Source of the DNA: an uncultured Acidimicrobiales bacterium
Lineage (GTDB): Bacteria > Actinomycetota > Acidimicrobiia > Acidimicrobiales > CALAML01
Assembly: GCA_937925845.1 (NCBI GenBank)
Contig: CALAML010000137.1
Span: 1 to 34,014, forward strand
Direction: 5' to 3'
Length of the DNA stretch: 34,014 bases
Under the pieces are notes generated by a model that saw only the letters and a program-made list of their open reading frames with translations, made no database searches and had not been told where the DNA came from. Below, piece after piece: positions 1-7,729 of the stretch (its first letter is position 1; every line of letters begins with the position of its first letter). Both the position numbers and the translations under genes were made by a program.

Positions 1-4
1 CCGC

Positions 5-19
5 CACCTCCGAGGTGAA
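5..19 (+). repeat. Partial copy of the CACCTCCGAGGTGAA palindrome arm
   Basis: These 15 bases are identical to the left arm of the perfect inverted repeat at 17303-17337. Here the right arm (TTCACC...) does not follow, so only half of the element is present. The 15-mer is itself internally palindromic (CACCTC-C-GAGGTG). It lies at the extreme left edge of the window upstream of the methyltransferase gene, so its context cannot be judged. It may be a degenerate member of the palindrome family or a coincidence. Confidence 0.4.
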
Positions 20-152
20 GCACTGCGAAACCCGGTCAGCTTCGAGACCGACTGAACAACGCCGTCGCCCTACCGGAGATGGCCAGCACGCACCGTGATG
101 GCTCCCGCCCTCCGGCGGGTCGTTCCGACAGGCCAACGCGTAAGGTCTGGCT

Positions 153-773
153 ATGGGCGTGTATCGGGAGAAGGTGTTGCCGCGGCTCATCGACAAAGTC
201 TGTTCCGATCCGGGGCTGGGCAAGTGGAGAGCGCGTTGTCTCGAAGGAGCCCACGGCACCCTGGTGGAACCGGGGTTCGGCTCGGGTACCAACCTGCCCT
301 ACTACCCACCGGAGGTAGAACGGGTCTTTGCCATCGACCCGGCCACCGTCGGTCAGGAACTGGCAGCATCGCGGCTGGCCTCGTCGAAGGTGCAGGTCGA
401 CTTCATCGGTTTGGACGGACAAAGGCTGCCGCTCGAAAACAACACGTGTGACGGTGGGGTCCTGACCTTCTCGTTGTGCACGATTCCCGAACCGGTCGTT
501 GCGCTGGCCGAACTGCGACGGGTGATCAAGCCGGGCGGGCTCCTCTTCTTCCTCGAACACGGCAAGGCGGTACACAAGAAGATCTACCGCCAACAACTGC
601 GCATCGACCCGGTCCAGCGGCGCCTCTTCGACGGCTGCCACGTCAGTCGGGATCACCCGCAGTTGATCCGCAACGCTGGCTTCGAAATCCTGTGGCGTGA
701 CAGCGACTACGCCGATGGGCCAAAGCCGTGGTCCTTCTTCCACATCGGTCAGGCGATCAACCCGCCGAACTGA
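153..773 (+). CDS. Class I SAM-dependent methyltransferase, METTL7/UbiE-like
   Basis: The 206-residue protein has a Rossmann methyltransferase fold. The glycine-rich SAM-binding motif I (EPGFGSGTNLPYY) is at about residues 38-50, an acidic residue ends the second strand (FAIDPA), and the post-I region reads GQRLPLENNTCDGGVLTFSLCTI. The C-terminal half (FLEHGK, then QRRLFDGCHVSRDHPQLIRNAGFEI) resembles METTL7-like methyltransferases, which act on small hydrophobic, lipid or thiol substrates. The substrate cannot be read from the sequence. No signal peptide or membrane helix is visible, so it is probably cytoplasmic. The ATG is preceded by AAGG about 8 bases upstream. It appears to be a single-gene unit ahead of ppa. 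The family is secure; the substrate is unknown. Confidence 0.8.
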   Translation: MGVYREKVLPRLIDKVCSDPGLGKWRARCLEGAHGTLVEPGFGSGTNLPYYPPEVERVFAIDPATVGQELAASRLASSKVQVDFIGLDGQRLPLENNTCDGGVLTFSLCTIPEPVVALAELRRVIKPGGLLFFLEHGKAVHKKIYRQQLRIDPVQRRLFDGCHVSRDHPQLIRNAGFEILWRDSDYADGPKPWSFFHIGQAINPPN

Positions 774-810
774 GAGACCGAGCGGATCGGCAGCACTTGG
801 CTCAAGACTG

Positions 811-855
811 CGAATCGCCACTGTTCGAATCGGCACTGTTTGAATCGGCACCGTT
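811..855 (+). repeat. Three tandem 15-bp direct repeats upstream of ppa
   Basis: Three adjacent, exactly phased 15-mers occupy 811-825, 826-840 and 841-855: CGAATCGCCACTGTT, CGAATCGGCACTGTT and TGAATCGGCACCGTT. Each differs from its neighbour at one or two bases. The array ends 27 bp before the ppa start codon and lies outside any convincing gene. Tandem repeats at this position could bind a regulator (iteron-like operator) or could be replication-slippage duplications. The repeats are directly visible; the function is inference. Confidence 0.8.
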
Positions 856-882
856 CGGAGCTGTCGCCATTACCCTGAGCTG

Positions 883-1419
883 ATGCGCCTCGATGCCATT
901 CCCATTGGTGACAACCCCCCACACGACATCAACGTCATTGTGGAAGTGCCGGTTGGCGGTGAGCCAATCAAGTACGAGATGGACAAAGCCTCCGGCACGC
1001 TCTTTGTCGACCGCTTTCTGCATACTCCGATGGTGTATCCGGGAAACTACGGTTTTGTGCCCCACACCCTTTCCGAAGACGGCGACCCGATCGATGTGCT
1101 GGTGTGTAACACCCGTGGCATCGTGCCCGGCGGAGTGATGAATTGCCGAGCCATCGGCGTCCTGGTGATGGAAGACGACCAGGGCGAAGACGAAAAGGTG
1201 ATCGCGGTGCCAACCACCCGGTTAACCCGCCGCTACGAAAAGGTGATGGAGTACACCCAGCTGCCCGAGATCACCCTCGAACAGATCGAGCACTTCTTTG
1301 CCCACTACAAAGATCTCGAACTCAACAAGTGGGTCAAGATTCGCGAGTGGGGCGATTCCGAAAAGGCCCGCACCATGATCACCGCGGCCATCGAGCGAGC
1401 GAAGTCGGACGCCAGCTGA
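883..1419 (+). CDS. ppa: Family I inorganic pyrophosphatase
   Basis: This enzyme hydrolyses pyrophosphate to two phosphates in the cytoplasm and so pulls nucleotide, nucleic-acid and aminoacyl-tRNA synthesis forward. The 178-residue length is typical of bacterial family I enzymes. The family signature D-x-D-P-x-D is present as [10 protein letters not shown] (D66, D68, D71), metal-binding aspartates of the active site. Other conserved blocks are KYEMDK (30-35) and [11 protein letters not shown] (52-62). The N-terminus [20 protein letters not shown] matches the usual start of the family. The ATG follows a short GAGCTG; the ribosome site is weak. A three-copy 15-bp repeat lies immediately upstream. 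It converges with the monooxygenase gene. Confidence 0.96.
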   Translation: MRLDAIPIGDNPPHDINVIVEVPVGGEPIKYEMDKASGTLFVDRFLHTPMVYPGNYGFVPHTLSEDGDPIDVLVCNTRGIVPGGVMNCRAIGVLVMEDDQGEDEKVIAVPTTRLTRRYEKVMEYTQLPEITLEQIEHFFAHYKDLELNKWVKIREWGDSEKARTMITAAIERAKSDAS

Positions 1420-1449
1420 TCTCAGATCGTAAGATCGGCCGAATCCACT

Positions 1450-1475
1450 AGTGCGATTGAGCCGACTGACGCACT
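1450..1475. terminator. Weak hairpin between convergent ppa and monooxygenase genes
   Basis: AGTGCG (1450-1455) and CGCACT (1470-1475) form a 6-bp inverted repeat with a 14-base loop in the 76-bp gap where the two genes converge. There is no T-tract, so it could only be a weak bidirectional terminator. The position supports the call more than the structure does. Confidence 0.3.
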
Positions 1476-1495
1476 GAGCTCAGATCTGGCGAAGC

Positions 1496-3097
1496 TCAGA
1501 CGGAGGCGTGGTCGGCTTCAGGACTTGAGCCGATCGCAGCAGCGTCTTCACCGTTGGTGAAGCGCATCACGCTGTCGTTTACGGGCACACCAAAAAGATC
1601 TTTGTCTTTCAGGTAGCTCTGCGTGTTCAACCACGGGGCGCGATCGCCCTGCTTGGGCAACATCGGCATCATCCGTTGCATGTACCCAGCCGAGAAGTCA
1701 TCGATAAAGGGGCGGGGCGGCATGGTGCGGTCGGACCCCCTCAGCCTCGGGGTGCACTGGGTGGTGCCGGTCTCGCGCATATGCAGCAGCAGCCGACACA
1801 CGTAGTCGCAGATCAGGTCGGAACGCAGGGTCCAGGACGCATTGATGTAGCCGAACGAGGTGGCCATGTTGGGCACATCGGAATAACTCATGCCCTTGTA
1901 GGTCCAGGTCTCGGAAAAGTCGACCGGGTTGCCGTCGACAGCAAAGTCGACCTCGCCGACCGTCACCAGCTGCAGGCCGGTGGCGGTGATGATGATGTCG
2001 GCCTCAAGATGCTCTCCGCTCTCAAGCCGGATCCCGGTTTCAGTCCAGGATTCGATGCGGTCGGTCACCACGTCGGCCTGCCCCGATCTGATCGCCTCAA
2101 ACAGATCGCTGTTGGGCACCAGGCACAGCCGCTGATCCCACGGGTTGTAGGTCGGGGTGAAGTGCTGGTCGATGTCGTAGTCGGGGCCAAGCTCCTTGCG
2201 AACCGAGTTGAGCAGGAACTTCCGCATTCGCTCCGGGTTGCTTCGCGTTTGTTCATAGAAGAAGTTCCCGAGGCGAATGTTCTTGGCCCGGGTGAGGGCA
2301 TATGCCGTCTTCTCCGGCAGCACCTTACGCAGCGCATTGGCCACAACATCCTGCTCCGGCTTAGCCACCACATAGGTGGGGGAGCGCTGAAGCATGGTGA
2401 CCTTGGCGGCATCATCGGCCATGGCCGGTACCAGGGTCATAGCGGTGGCTCCGGAACCGATCACCACCACCTTCTTGTTGGTGTAGTCGAGGTCTTCAGG
2501 CCACTCCTGGGGATGCACGACGGTGCCGGCGAAATGCTCCTGGCCGGGGAATTCGGGCTGATAGCCGCCCTTGTAGCTGTAGTAGCCCGAACACATAAAC
2601 AGGTAGTTGGCGGTGTACGTGATCGTCTCGCCAGGTTCGCCGGAGCCGTTGGATAGGGGCGCGGTCGACTCGGCCGGATCAGCCCCGGTACCTACCGAGA
2701 CCGTCACCGTCCAGGTAGAGGATTTGCTTGAGAACGCGGCGCGCTGCACCTGGTGGCGATATCGAATATGGGTGTCGATGCCGAACTCGGCCACGGTCCG
2801 CTTCAGGTAGGCCAGGATCGACGGCCCATCGGCGATGGCTTTGGCCTCGGTCCATGGGCTGAAGCTGAAACCCAGAGTGTGCATGTCGCTGTCGGAACGA
2901 ACGCCGGGATACCGGAAGAGGTCCCAGGTGCCGCCCAGGCTCTCGCGACCCTCGAGGATGGCGAAGGTGTGATCGGGACACATGGTCTTGAGGTGGTAGG
3001 CGGCGCCGATGCCCGAGATCCCGGCACCGACCACAAGAACGTCAAAGTGGCGGGTCGCTTCGGTCTTGTCGCTCCCACCGTTTTCGGTCACCGTCAA
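1496..3097 (-). CDS. ethA: EthA-like FAD-dependent Baeyer-Villiger monooxygenase
   Basis: This flavoprotein monooxygenase is predicted to insert oxygen into ketones or oxidise sulfur compounds using NADPH and FAD. With the start chosen here it has 533 residues. It shows an N-terminal FAD-binding GAGISG (24-29), the Baeyer-Villiger fingerprint FxGxxxHxxxWP as FAGTVVHPQEWP (189-200), and a second dinucleotide fold GSGATA (214-219). Blocks such as TWDLFRYPG, NPWDQRLCLVPN and ADIIITATGL closely recall mycobacterial EthA as I remember it. The frame is open to an ATG at 3244, but that would overlap the divergent gene at 3222. The TTG at 3097 has AAGGA 7 bases upstream; a GTG at 3091 is a close alternative. 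No EthR-type regulator is adjacent. The natural substrate is unknown. Confidence 0.9.
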   Translation of the reverse strand: MTVTENGGSDKTEATRHFDVLVVGAGISGIGAAYHLKTMCPDHTFAILEGRESLGGTWDLFRYPGVRSDSDMHTLGFSFSPWTEAKAIADGPSILAYLKRTVAEFGIDTHIRYRHQVQRAAFSSKSSTWTVTVSVGTGADPAESTAPLSNGSGEPGETITYTANYLFMCSGYYSYKGGYQPEFPGQEHFAGTVVHPQEWPEDLDYTNKKVVVIGSGATAMTLVPAMADDAAKVTMLQRSPTYVVAKPEQDVVANALRKVLPEKTAYALTRAKNIRLGNFFYEQTRSNPERMRKFLLNSVRKELGPDYDIDQHFTPTYNPWDQRLCLVPNSDLFEAIRSGQADVVTDRIESWTETGIRLESGEHLEADIIITATGLQLVTVGEVDFAVDGNPVDFSETWTYKGMSYSDVPNMATSFGYINASWTLRSDLICDYVCRLLLHMRETGTTQCTPRLRGSDRTMPPRPFIDDFSAGYMQRMMPMLPKQGDRAPWLNTQSYLKDKDLFGVPVNDSVMRFTNGEDAAAIGSSPEADHASV

Positions 3098-3143
3098 AAC
3101 CAGATCCTTGATGCTCGTTGACTCAGCCCCGACGTGGACCGAT

Positions 3144-3159
3144 CCCCATACTACTGGGG
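3144..3159. promoter_or_regulatory. Inverted repeat CCCCA-N6-TGGGG in the divergent intergenic region
   Basis: CCCCA (3144-3148) and TGGGG (3155-3159) flank TACTAC in the roughly 125-bp region between the monooxygenase start and the Lin0512-modABC operon. A palindrome in a divergent promoter region is a candidate operator. C/G-tract palindromes are typical of CsoR/RcnR-family metal or thiol sensors, but no such regulator is encoded in the window, so that resemblance is only suggestive. Confidence 0.35.
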
Positions 3160-3221
3160 GTAGCGCCGGCCCGACAGGAGCAAATGGGGAGCCCGTGGTG
3201 GGAAGCCGGTAGCTTGAGGCC

Positions 3222-3560
3222 ATGGCACGTAGCAGATGGATCACCGAAATGGGTATGGGCGTCGACGTGCACGGCTGGGACTACACCAAGGCGGCGCGGC
3301 GAGCGGTCTCCGATGCCCTGCGCCACAGCAGCCTCCACTTCTTTCAAGTGACCGACAAGACGGTGCACGACATGTTTGTGGAGGTTCGCATCGGCGTAGC
3401 CAAGCCAGAGGAAGTCGATACCGCGGCGATTGCGGAGGAAGTGCCCTACGGAACCGTGGAGGTCAAGGTGGAAAAGGGCGGACTCGATGTCGGCGCCCCC
3501 AACGGCAGCGACGGCATCGTTATTGCCAACGCCGCCATATTGGTCAGCCTCGAAGACTGA
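3222..3560 (+). CDS. Lin0512-family protein of unknown function
   Basis: The 112-residue protein matches the Lin0512 family (TIGR02058-type) by its invariant GxGxDxHG motif, seen as GMGVDVHG at residues 11-18, followed by the family-like stretch DYTKAARRAVSDALRHSSL. Length agrees with the family (about 110). No biochemical function has been established for it to my knowledge. There is no signal peptide or membrane segment. The stop codon is followed 5 bases later by the GTG start of modA, so the gene is almost certainly the first cistron of a Lin0512-modABC operon. That context hints at a link to molybdate or molybdenum-cofactor metabolism, but this is inference. The ATG at 3222 gives the right length, although its ribosome site is poorly spaced. 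Confidence 0.8.
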   Translation: MARSRWITEMGMGVDVHGWDYTKAARRAVSDALRHSSLHFFQVTDKTVHDMFVEVRIGVAKPEEVDTAAIAEEVPYGTVEVKVEKGGLDVGAPNGSDGIVIANAAILVSLED

Positions 3561-3564
3561 GATA

Positions 3565-4383
3565 GTGACGAGGGGCACCGGCGGAGCGACCGCCCGACCA
3601 CCGGCCATGGTCGCAGGACTGCTGATGGCGGTGGTATGGCTGATCTCGGCCTGCGGCGGCGGGGCCAGCGGTGAAGACGGCGCCAGCGGTGAAGACGGAG
3701 GCGCCCCCGGCCTGACCGGCACCCTGGAGGTGTTCGCGGCGGCATCGCTCACTGACGCTTTCGAAACGCTTGGCATCGATTTCGAAGCAAAGCACCCCGA
3801 TGTGGAGGTGCGACTCAACCTGGCCGGTAGTTCGGCTCTTCGGGAGCAGCTTCGTGAAGGGGCTCCCGCCGATGTGTTTGCTTCGGCCAGCCCGGAGGTG
3901 ATGGACCAGGTCGAGGAGCTTGGGTTGTTGCGGTCCCCGGCTCAGGTGTTCGCCCGCAATCAGCTCCAGATTGCGGTGCCGGCCGACAACCCGGGGCGGG
4001 TTGAAGGAATCGGTGATCTGGCTCGTAGCGAACTGGCGATCGGGCTCTGCCAGGCCGGGGTGCCCTGCGGCGACCTGGCCCGCGAGGCGCTTGCCGATGC
4101 CGGCGTCACCCCGTCGATCGACACCAACGAACCCGATGTGCGGGCGCTGCTCACCAAGCTGGCGGCCAACGAACTCGATGCTGGGATCGTGTATGTGACC
4201 GACATCGAGGCCGCCGCCGGAGCGGTCGTCGGCCTCCCCGTCGTCGGCAGCCCGGAGGCCACCTATCCGATCGGAACGGTAGTTGAGGGCTCGAACCCGG
4301 AGGCAGCCAATGCCTTTGTCGAGTTTGTGCTGAGTCGCCAGGGGCAGAACCGCTTGACCGAAGCGGGGTTCGTCGCACCATGA
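3565..4383 (+). CDS. modA: Molybdate ABC transporter substrate-binding lipoprotein
   Basis: ModA captures molybdate (or tungstate) outside the membrane and delivers it to ModBC. From the GTG at 3565 the protein has 272 residues, with a basic N-terminus, a hydrophobic stretch and the lipobox LISAC (lipidated Cys30), so it is a membrane-tethered lipoprotein. The typical ModA opening EVFAAASLTDAFETLGIDFEAKHP and the downstream blocks AGSSALREQLREGAPADVFASA and ELDAGIVYVTD are present. Between the lipobox and the domain is a short acidic linker encoded by an 18-bp tandem duplication (3664-3699). The alternative ATG at 3607 would remove the basic n-region and is less likely. The gene starts 5 bp after the Lin0512 stop and overlaps modB by ATGA. 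Confidence 0.93.
   Translation: MTRGTGGATARPPAMVAGLLMAVVWLISACGGGASGEDGASGEDGGAPGLTGTLEVFAAASLTDAFETLGIDFEAKHPDVEVRLNLAGSSALREQLREGAPADVFASASPEVMDQVEELGLLRSPAQVFARNQLQIAVPADNPGRVEGIGDLARSELAIGLCQAGVPCGDLAREALADAGVTPSIDTNEPDVRALLTKLAANELDAGIVYVTDIEAAAGAVVGLPVVGSPEATYPIGTVVEGSNPEAANAFVEFVLSRQGQNRLTEAGFVAP
3664..3699 (+). repeat. 18-bp tandem duplication in the modA linker
   Basis: Two consecutive 18-bp units (3664-3681 and 3682-3699) differ only in the last base. They encode two copies of the six-residue acidic unit ASGEDG directly after the lipid anchor of ModA. The duplication is in frame and lengthens a flexible tether, so it should be neutral. Confidence 0.85.
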
Positions 4384-5291
4384 CCTCTTCGCGACCGACT
4401 CCGCCGACCACCCGCTCACCAGGTCGGCGGCGACCGTCAGCACCGTGGCCGTTGGTGGTGCTGGCCGTAGTTGGTGCCGCACTGTTTGTGTTGCCGTTGA
4501 TCGGCCTGGCGGTGCGGGCCCCATGGTCGGCGCTCGGTGAGCTCCTCGGCGAGCCGATCGTGACCGATGCGCTGCGGTTGTCGTTGCTGAGTTCGTTGGC
4601 TGCGGCTGCGATCTCCACGGTGCTTGGCGTGCCGCTGGCCTGGGTGCTCAGCCGGGTGGAGTTTCCCGGCCGGTCTCTGGTGCGGGCCTTGGTTACTCTG
4701 CCGATGGTGCTGCCGCCTGTGGTCGGCGGTGCCGCACTACTCTTTGCCCTCGGCCGTCGGGGAGTGGTGGGCGGACCGATCTTTGATGCCACCGGATTCA
4801 CCCTTCCCTTTTCCTTCTGGGGCGTCGTGGTGGCCAACACCTTCGTAGCCATGCCGTTCCTGGTGATCACGGTCGAGGGGGCGCTGCGCTCCATCGATCA
4901 ACGCTACGAACAGGCGGCGGCGTCACTTGGTGCCAACCCACTGCGAGTCTTCCGCCAGGTCACCCTTCCGATGATTCGGCCATCACTTCAGGCCGGCATC
5001 GTGTTGGCCTGGGCCCGCGCCCTGGGAGAGTTTGGGGCCACCGTCACTTTCGCCGGCAACCTTCAGGGCCGCACCCAAACCCTGCCCTTGGCGGTGTTTG
5101 TGGCCCTCGAATCCGACCGGGACACCGCCATGGCCATCAGCCTCCTGCTGATCGCGGTATCCCTCGTGGTGTTGGTGACCTTCCGGGCCCGATGGTGGAA
5201 CACCGGCACCGGCGACACGTCCTCCCCGACATCGTCGGCTCGGGGCGCCTCAGCAGGTGCGGCAGAAAGAGCGGCGGGGGCAGCGCGGTGA
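4380..5291 (+). CDS. modB: Molybdate ABC transporter permease
   Basis: ModB forms the membrane channel for molybdate uptake. The 303-residue protein has about six hydrophobic helices (roughly 24-46, 64-90, 107-125, 146-166, 205-222 and 250-268). The cytoplasmic EAA coupling loop that contacts the ATPase is at about 177-205 (EQAAASLGANPLRVFRQVTLP). ALGEFGATVTFAGN is characteristic of molybdate and sulfate permeases. The hydrophilic tail beyond 270 is longer than usual and rich in Ser, Ala and Gly. The ATG overlaps the modA stop (ATGA at 4380-4383) and the stop overlaps the modC start (GTGA), indicating translational coupling across the operon. Confidence 0.94.
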   Translation: MTSSRPTPPTTRSPGRRRPSAPWPLVVLAVVGAALFVLPLIGLAVRAPWSALGELLGEPIVTDALRLSLLSSLAAAAISTVLGVPLAWVLSRVEFPGRSLVRALVTLPMVLPPVVGGAALLFALGRRGVVGGPIFDATGFTLPFSFWGVVVANTFVAMPFLVITVEGALRSIDQRYEQAAASLGANPLRVFRQVTLPMIRPSLQAGIVLAWARALGEFGATVTFAGNLQGRTQTLPLAVFVALESDRDTAMAISLLLIAVSLVVLVTFRARWWNTGTGDTSSPTSSARGASAGAAERAAGAAR

Positions 5292-6448
5292 ATACCGACT
5301 ACGGCGTTGCGGGTGCCCAGCTCCCAAGCGATAGTCCAAGCCCAACGAACCCGGCCGCCGAAGGGCTAGTGGCCCGGATCGAGATCGACCAGGGTGGCCT
5401 CACCGTCGACCTGACGCTCGATATCGCCCCCGGCACCACGACCGCACTCATCGGCCCCAACGGTGCGGGCAAGACCACGACGGTGAACGCCCTGGCCGGG
5501 CTCAGGCCGATCGATTCTGGCCGCATCGAGTTGGCCGGTCGCGTCCTCGACGACGGCTCCGCCGCAGGCTTCATCGCCCCTGAGGATCGAAGGATCGGAG
5601 TGGTGTTCCAGAGCTACCGCCTGTTCGACCACCTCAGCGTGATCGACAACATCGCCTTTGGCCTGGCGCCCACCCGACGCTCCCGCCGCCGCGCCCGGGC
5701 CGAGGTGGCCGAACTGGTTGAAGCGTTTGACCTCGGTTCGCTCACCAACCGGAAGCCGTCGCAGCTTTCCGGCGGCCAGGCCCAGCGGGTGGCTCTGGCC
5801 CGGGCCCTGGCTATCGAGCCCGACCTGTTGCTTCTGGATGAACCGCTGGCCGCTCTCGACGTAGCCACCCGCTCGCAGCTTCGGCGCTTTCTCGCCCAAC
5901 ACCTGGCTCGCTTTGCCGGGCCCCGACTCCTCATCACCCACGACCCGACCGATGCCAACCTGTTGGCCGACGAAATCTGCATCATCGAACAGGGTCGCGT
6001 TACTCAGCGCGGCCGGCCTGACGAACTGCGGCGTCGACCCGCCACCCCGTATGTGGCCGAACTGGTCGGCACCAACCTCTTGGTTGGCTTCAACCAGGGC
6101 GGCACGCTCGACATCGACGGCGCCGACCATCAGCTCCAAACCGCCGACACCTCGATCACCGGCCCGGTGTTGATCACCATCGCTCCAAACGCCATCGCCC
6201 TGCACCCCGAACAACCCCACGGGAGTCCCCGAAACACCTGGCTGACCGAAGTCGAAAGTATCGAGCCGCTGGGCGACACCACCCGGATCCTCCTCGGCGG
6301 ACCGTTGTCTCTGGTGGCTGACATCACTCCAGCATCCACCGCCAAGCTCGGCCTGGCCCCAGGCTCCAGCATCTGGGCCACGATCAAAGCGACCGAAATT
6401 CAGGTGAACGAACACGCTCGCGACCGCGGCCGAGGCATCGATCGATGA
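5288..6448 (+). CDS. modC: Molybdate ABC transporter ATP-binding protein
   Basis: This is the ATPase that powers molybdate import through ModB. From the GTG at 5288 it has 386 residues. The ATPase core shows Walker A GPNGAGKTT (56-64), a Q-loop (VVFQSYRLFDHLS), the signature LSGGQ (160-164), Walker B LLLLDEP (180-186) and the switch histidine LLITHD (H218). The C-terminal part (about 310-375) looks like a TOBE/Mop-type oxyanion-sensing domain. The frame is open further upstream to 5192, but that would overlap modB by 100 bp. The GTG gives a coupled GTGA junction. The first 25 residues are a Ser/Pro-rich extension before the ATPase domain. It is the last gene of the Lin0512-modABC operon. Confidence 0.94.
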   Translation: MNTDYGVAGAQLPSDSPSPTNPAAEGLVARIEIDQGGLTVDLTLDIAPGTTTALIGPNGAGKTTTVNALAGLRPIDSGRIELAGRVLDDGSAAGFIAPEDRRIGVVFQSYRLFDHLSVIDNIAFGLAPTRRSRRRARAEVAELVEAFDLGSLTNRKPSQLSGGQAQRVALARALAIEPDLLLLDEPLAALDVATRSQLRRFLAQHLARFAGPRLLITHDPTDANLLADEICIIEQGRVTQRGRPDELRRRPATPYVAELVGTNLLVGFNQGGTLDIDGADHQLQTADTSITGPVLITIAPNAIALHPEQPHGSPRNTWLTEVESIEPLGDTTRILLGGPLSLVADITPASTAKLGLAPGSSIWATIKATEIQVNEHARDRGRGIDR

Positions 6449-6532
6449 GTTGAAACCCACAGCAGGTGCGACCCCGCAGGCTGCTAGGTTCGACAGCTGC
6501 GCAACCGTGGCTATCCGATCAGTGAGAACACC

Positions 6533-7702
6533 ATGAGTACCGCCAACCCACCAAATTCCGAGGAGCCAACCCCGCGGGAAGACCCGGCTCTTGAGGCGCT
6601 TCGGGGTCTCCTTCGCGAACGTGGTGTGTCCGAGGCTGAGATCGAGCGAGCCGACGAAGACGGCACCCTCGACCTGGTGGCCGTCGACCGGTTGCTGGCT
6701 CCAGAATCTCCGGCGCTCTCGCTTGACGACATTGCTGAACGATCCGATGTCGACCAAGAGCTTCGAGCCCGCATGTGGCGCACTATGGGGCTGCCGGAGC
6801 CCGAATCCGACGCCAAGCTCTTTTCCGAGACCGACGTGATGATGAACCAGGTGGTCCAACAGTTGTTGGGTGCCGACAACGCCACCCAGGGTCGCCTTCT
6901 CCAGATCGTGCGGGTACTCGGCTCGTCGATGGCCCGGATCGCCGAGGCCCAGGTGGGCGCTATCGAGGCCGCCCGCGACCAGCGCCAACAGATGCTCGAA
7001 GACGGTGTCGAGGACATCCCCACCTTCGATACCGGGCTTCTGCTTGAGGCGATGCCTGCGGTGATGGACTACACCTGGCGGCTCCATCTGCGGGCCGCAG
7101 CCCGACGTCGTCAAGCCCTGCGTAGTAGCGGCATCACCGACGAACTGACCGTCGGTTTCGTGGACTTGGTCGACTTCACCCGGCTGTCCGAAGGCATGGA
7201 CGACGACGACCTGGTGCAGTTGGTCGACACCTTTGAGGCCGATGCCTTCGATGCCGTCACGCGGGCTGGCGGCCAGGTGGTGAAGACCATCGGCGACGCA
7301 GTGATGTTCTCCATTCGGGACACGCCGGCCGCGGCCAACCTCACCATCGAGTTGGTCAACCATTTCGCCGCTGCGGACCATGTGACCGAACTCCGGGCCG
7401 GTCTGGCCACCGGACCGGTGATCGAAAAGGAAGGCGACCTGTTTGGCCCGACCGTAAATCTGGCCAGCCGACTCACCGGTGTCGCCTACCCTTCGGCGGT
7501 GGTGATATCAGAATCGATGGCCAAGGAGCTCGAACATGACGAGAGCTTCGTGGTGTCGAAGATCCCGGCTCAGACCCTTAAGGGCATCGGCCGTCGGGTG
7601 ACCTACCGCATCCGCCACGCAGCCGACGAACGACCCGAGGGCGAAGACGAGCTGGCCCGCCGCCGGCGCCGTCGGGAACGACGCCGAGCCCGCAACGGCT
7701 AG
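6533..7702 (+). CDS. Class III adenylate cyclase with N-terminal regulatory domain, Rv1264-like
   Basis: This cytoplasmic enzyme is predicted to make cAMP from ATP as a homodimer. The 389-residue length and layout match the mycobacterial pH-sensing cyclase Rv1264: a helical regulatory domain (about 15-190) followed by the catalytic domain (205-370). Catalytic residues are all recognisable: metal aspartates D211 (FVDLVDF) and D255, adenine-selecting K251 (KTIGD) and D302 (GDLFG), and transition-state N309 and R313 (TVNLASR). Lys plus Asp at the purine positions indicates ATP rather than GTP. The last 18 residues are an arginine-rich tail (RRRRRRERRRAR) not expected in the family. The ATG follows AGTGAGAACACC. 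It converges with glxD with a 27-bp gap. Confidence 0.9.
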   Translation: MSTANPPNSEEPTPREDPALEALRGLLRERGVSEAEIERADEDGTLDLVAVDRLLAPESPALSLDDIAERSDVDQELRARMWRTMGLPEPESDAKLFSETDVMMNQVVQQLLGADNATQGRLLQIVRVLGSSMARIAEAQVGAIEAARDQRQQMLEDGVEDIPTFDTGLLLEAMPAVMDYTWRLHLRAAARRRQALRSSGITDELTVGFVDLVDFTRLSEGMDDDDLVQLVDTFEADAFDAVTRAGGQVVKTIGDAVMFSIRDTPAAANLTIELVNHFAAADHVTELRAGLATGPVIEKEGDLFGPTVNLASRLTGVAYPSAVVISESMAKELEHDESFVVSKIPAQTLKGIGRRVTYRIRHAADERPEGEDELARRRRRRERRRARNG

Positions 7703-7729
7703 TCGCAGCTTCTTCGGGAGACGGAGGAG

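Noticed and set aside
1547..1563. Palindrome CTTCACC-GTT-GGTGAAG
   Set aside because: It lies inside the monooxygenase coding sequence and has the half-sites in the reverse arrangement (TTCACC first, 3-base spacer), so it is not counted in the GGTGAA-N5-TTCACC family.
5366..7381. Long minus-strand open frame of 671 codons
   Set aside because: It lies antisense to modC and the cyclase, which have complete catalytic motifs. Long antisense frames are common with GC-rich codon bias; no motif or ribosome site supports it.
7703..7729. Possible terminator in the gap between the cyclase and glxD
   Set aside because: Only imperfect purine-rich pairing is visible and part of it lies in the glxD stop region.
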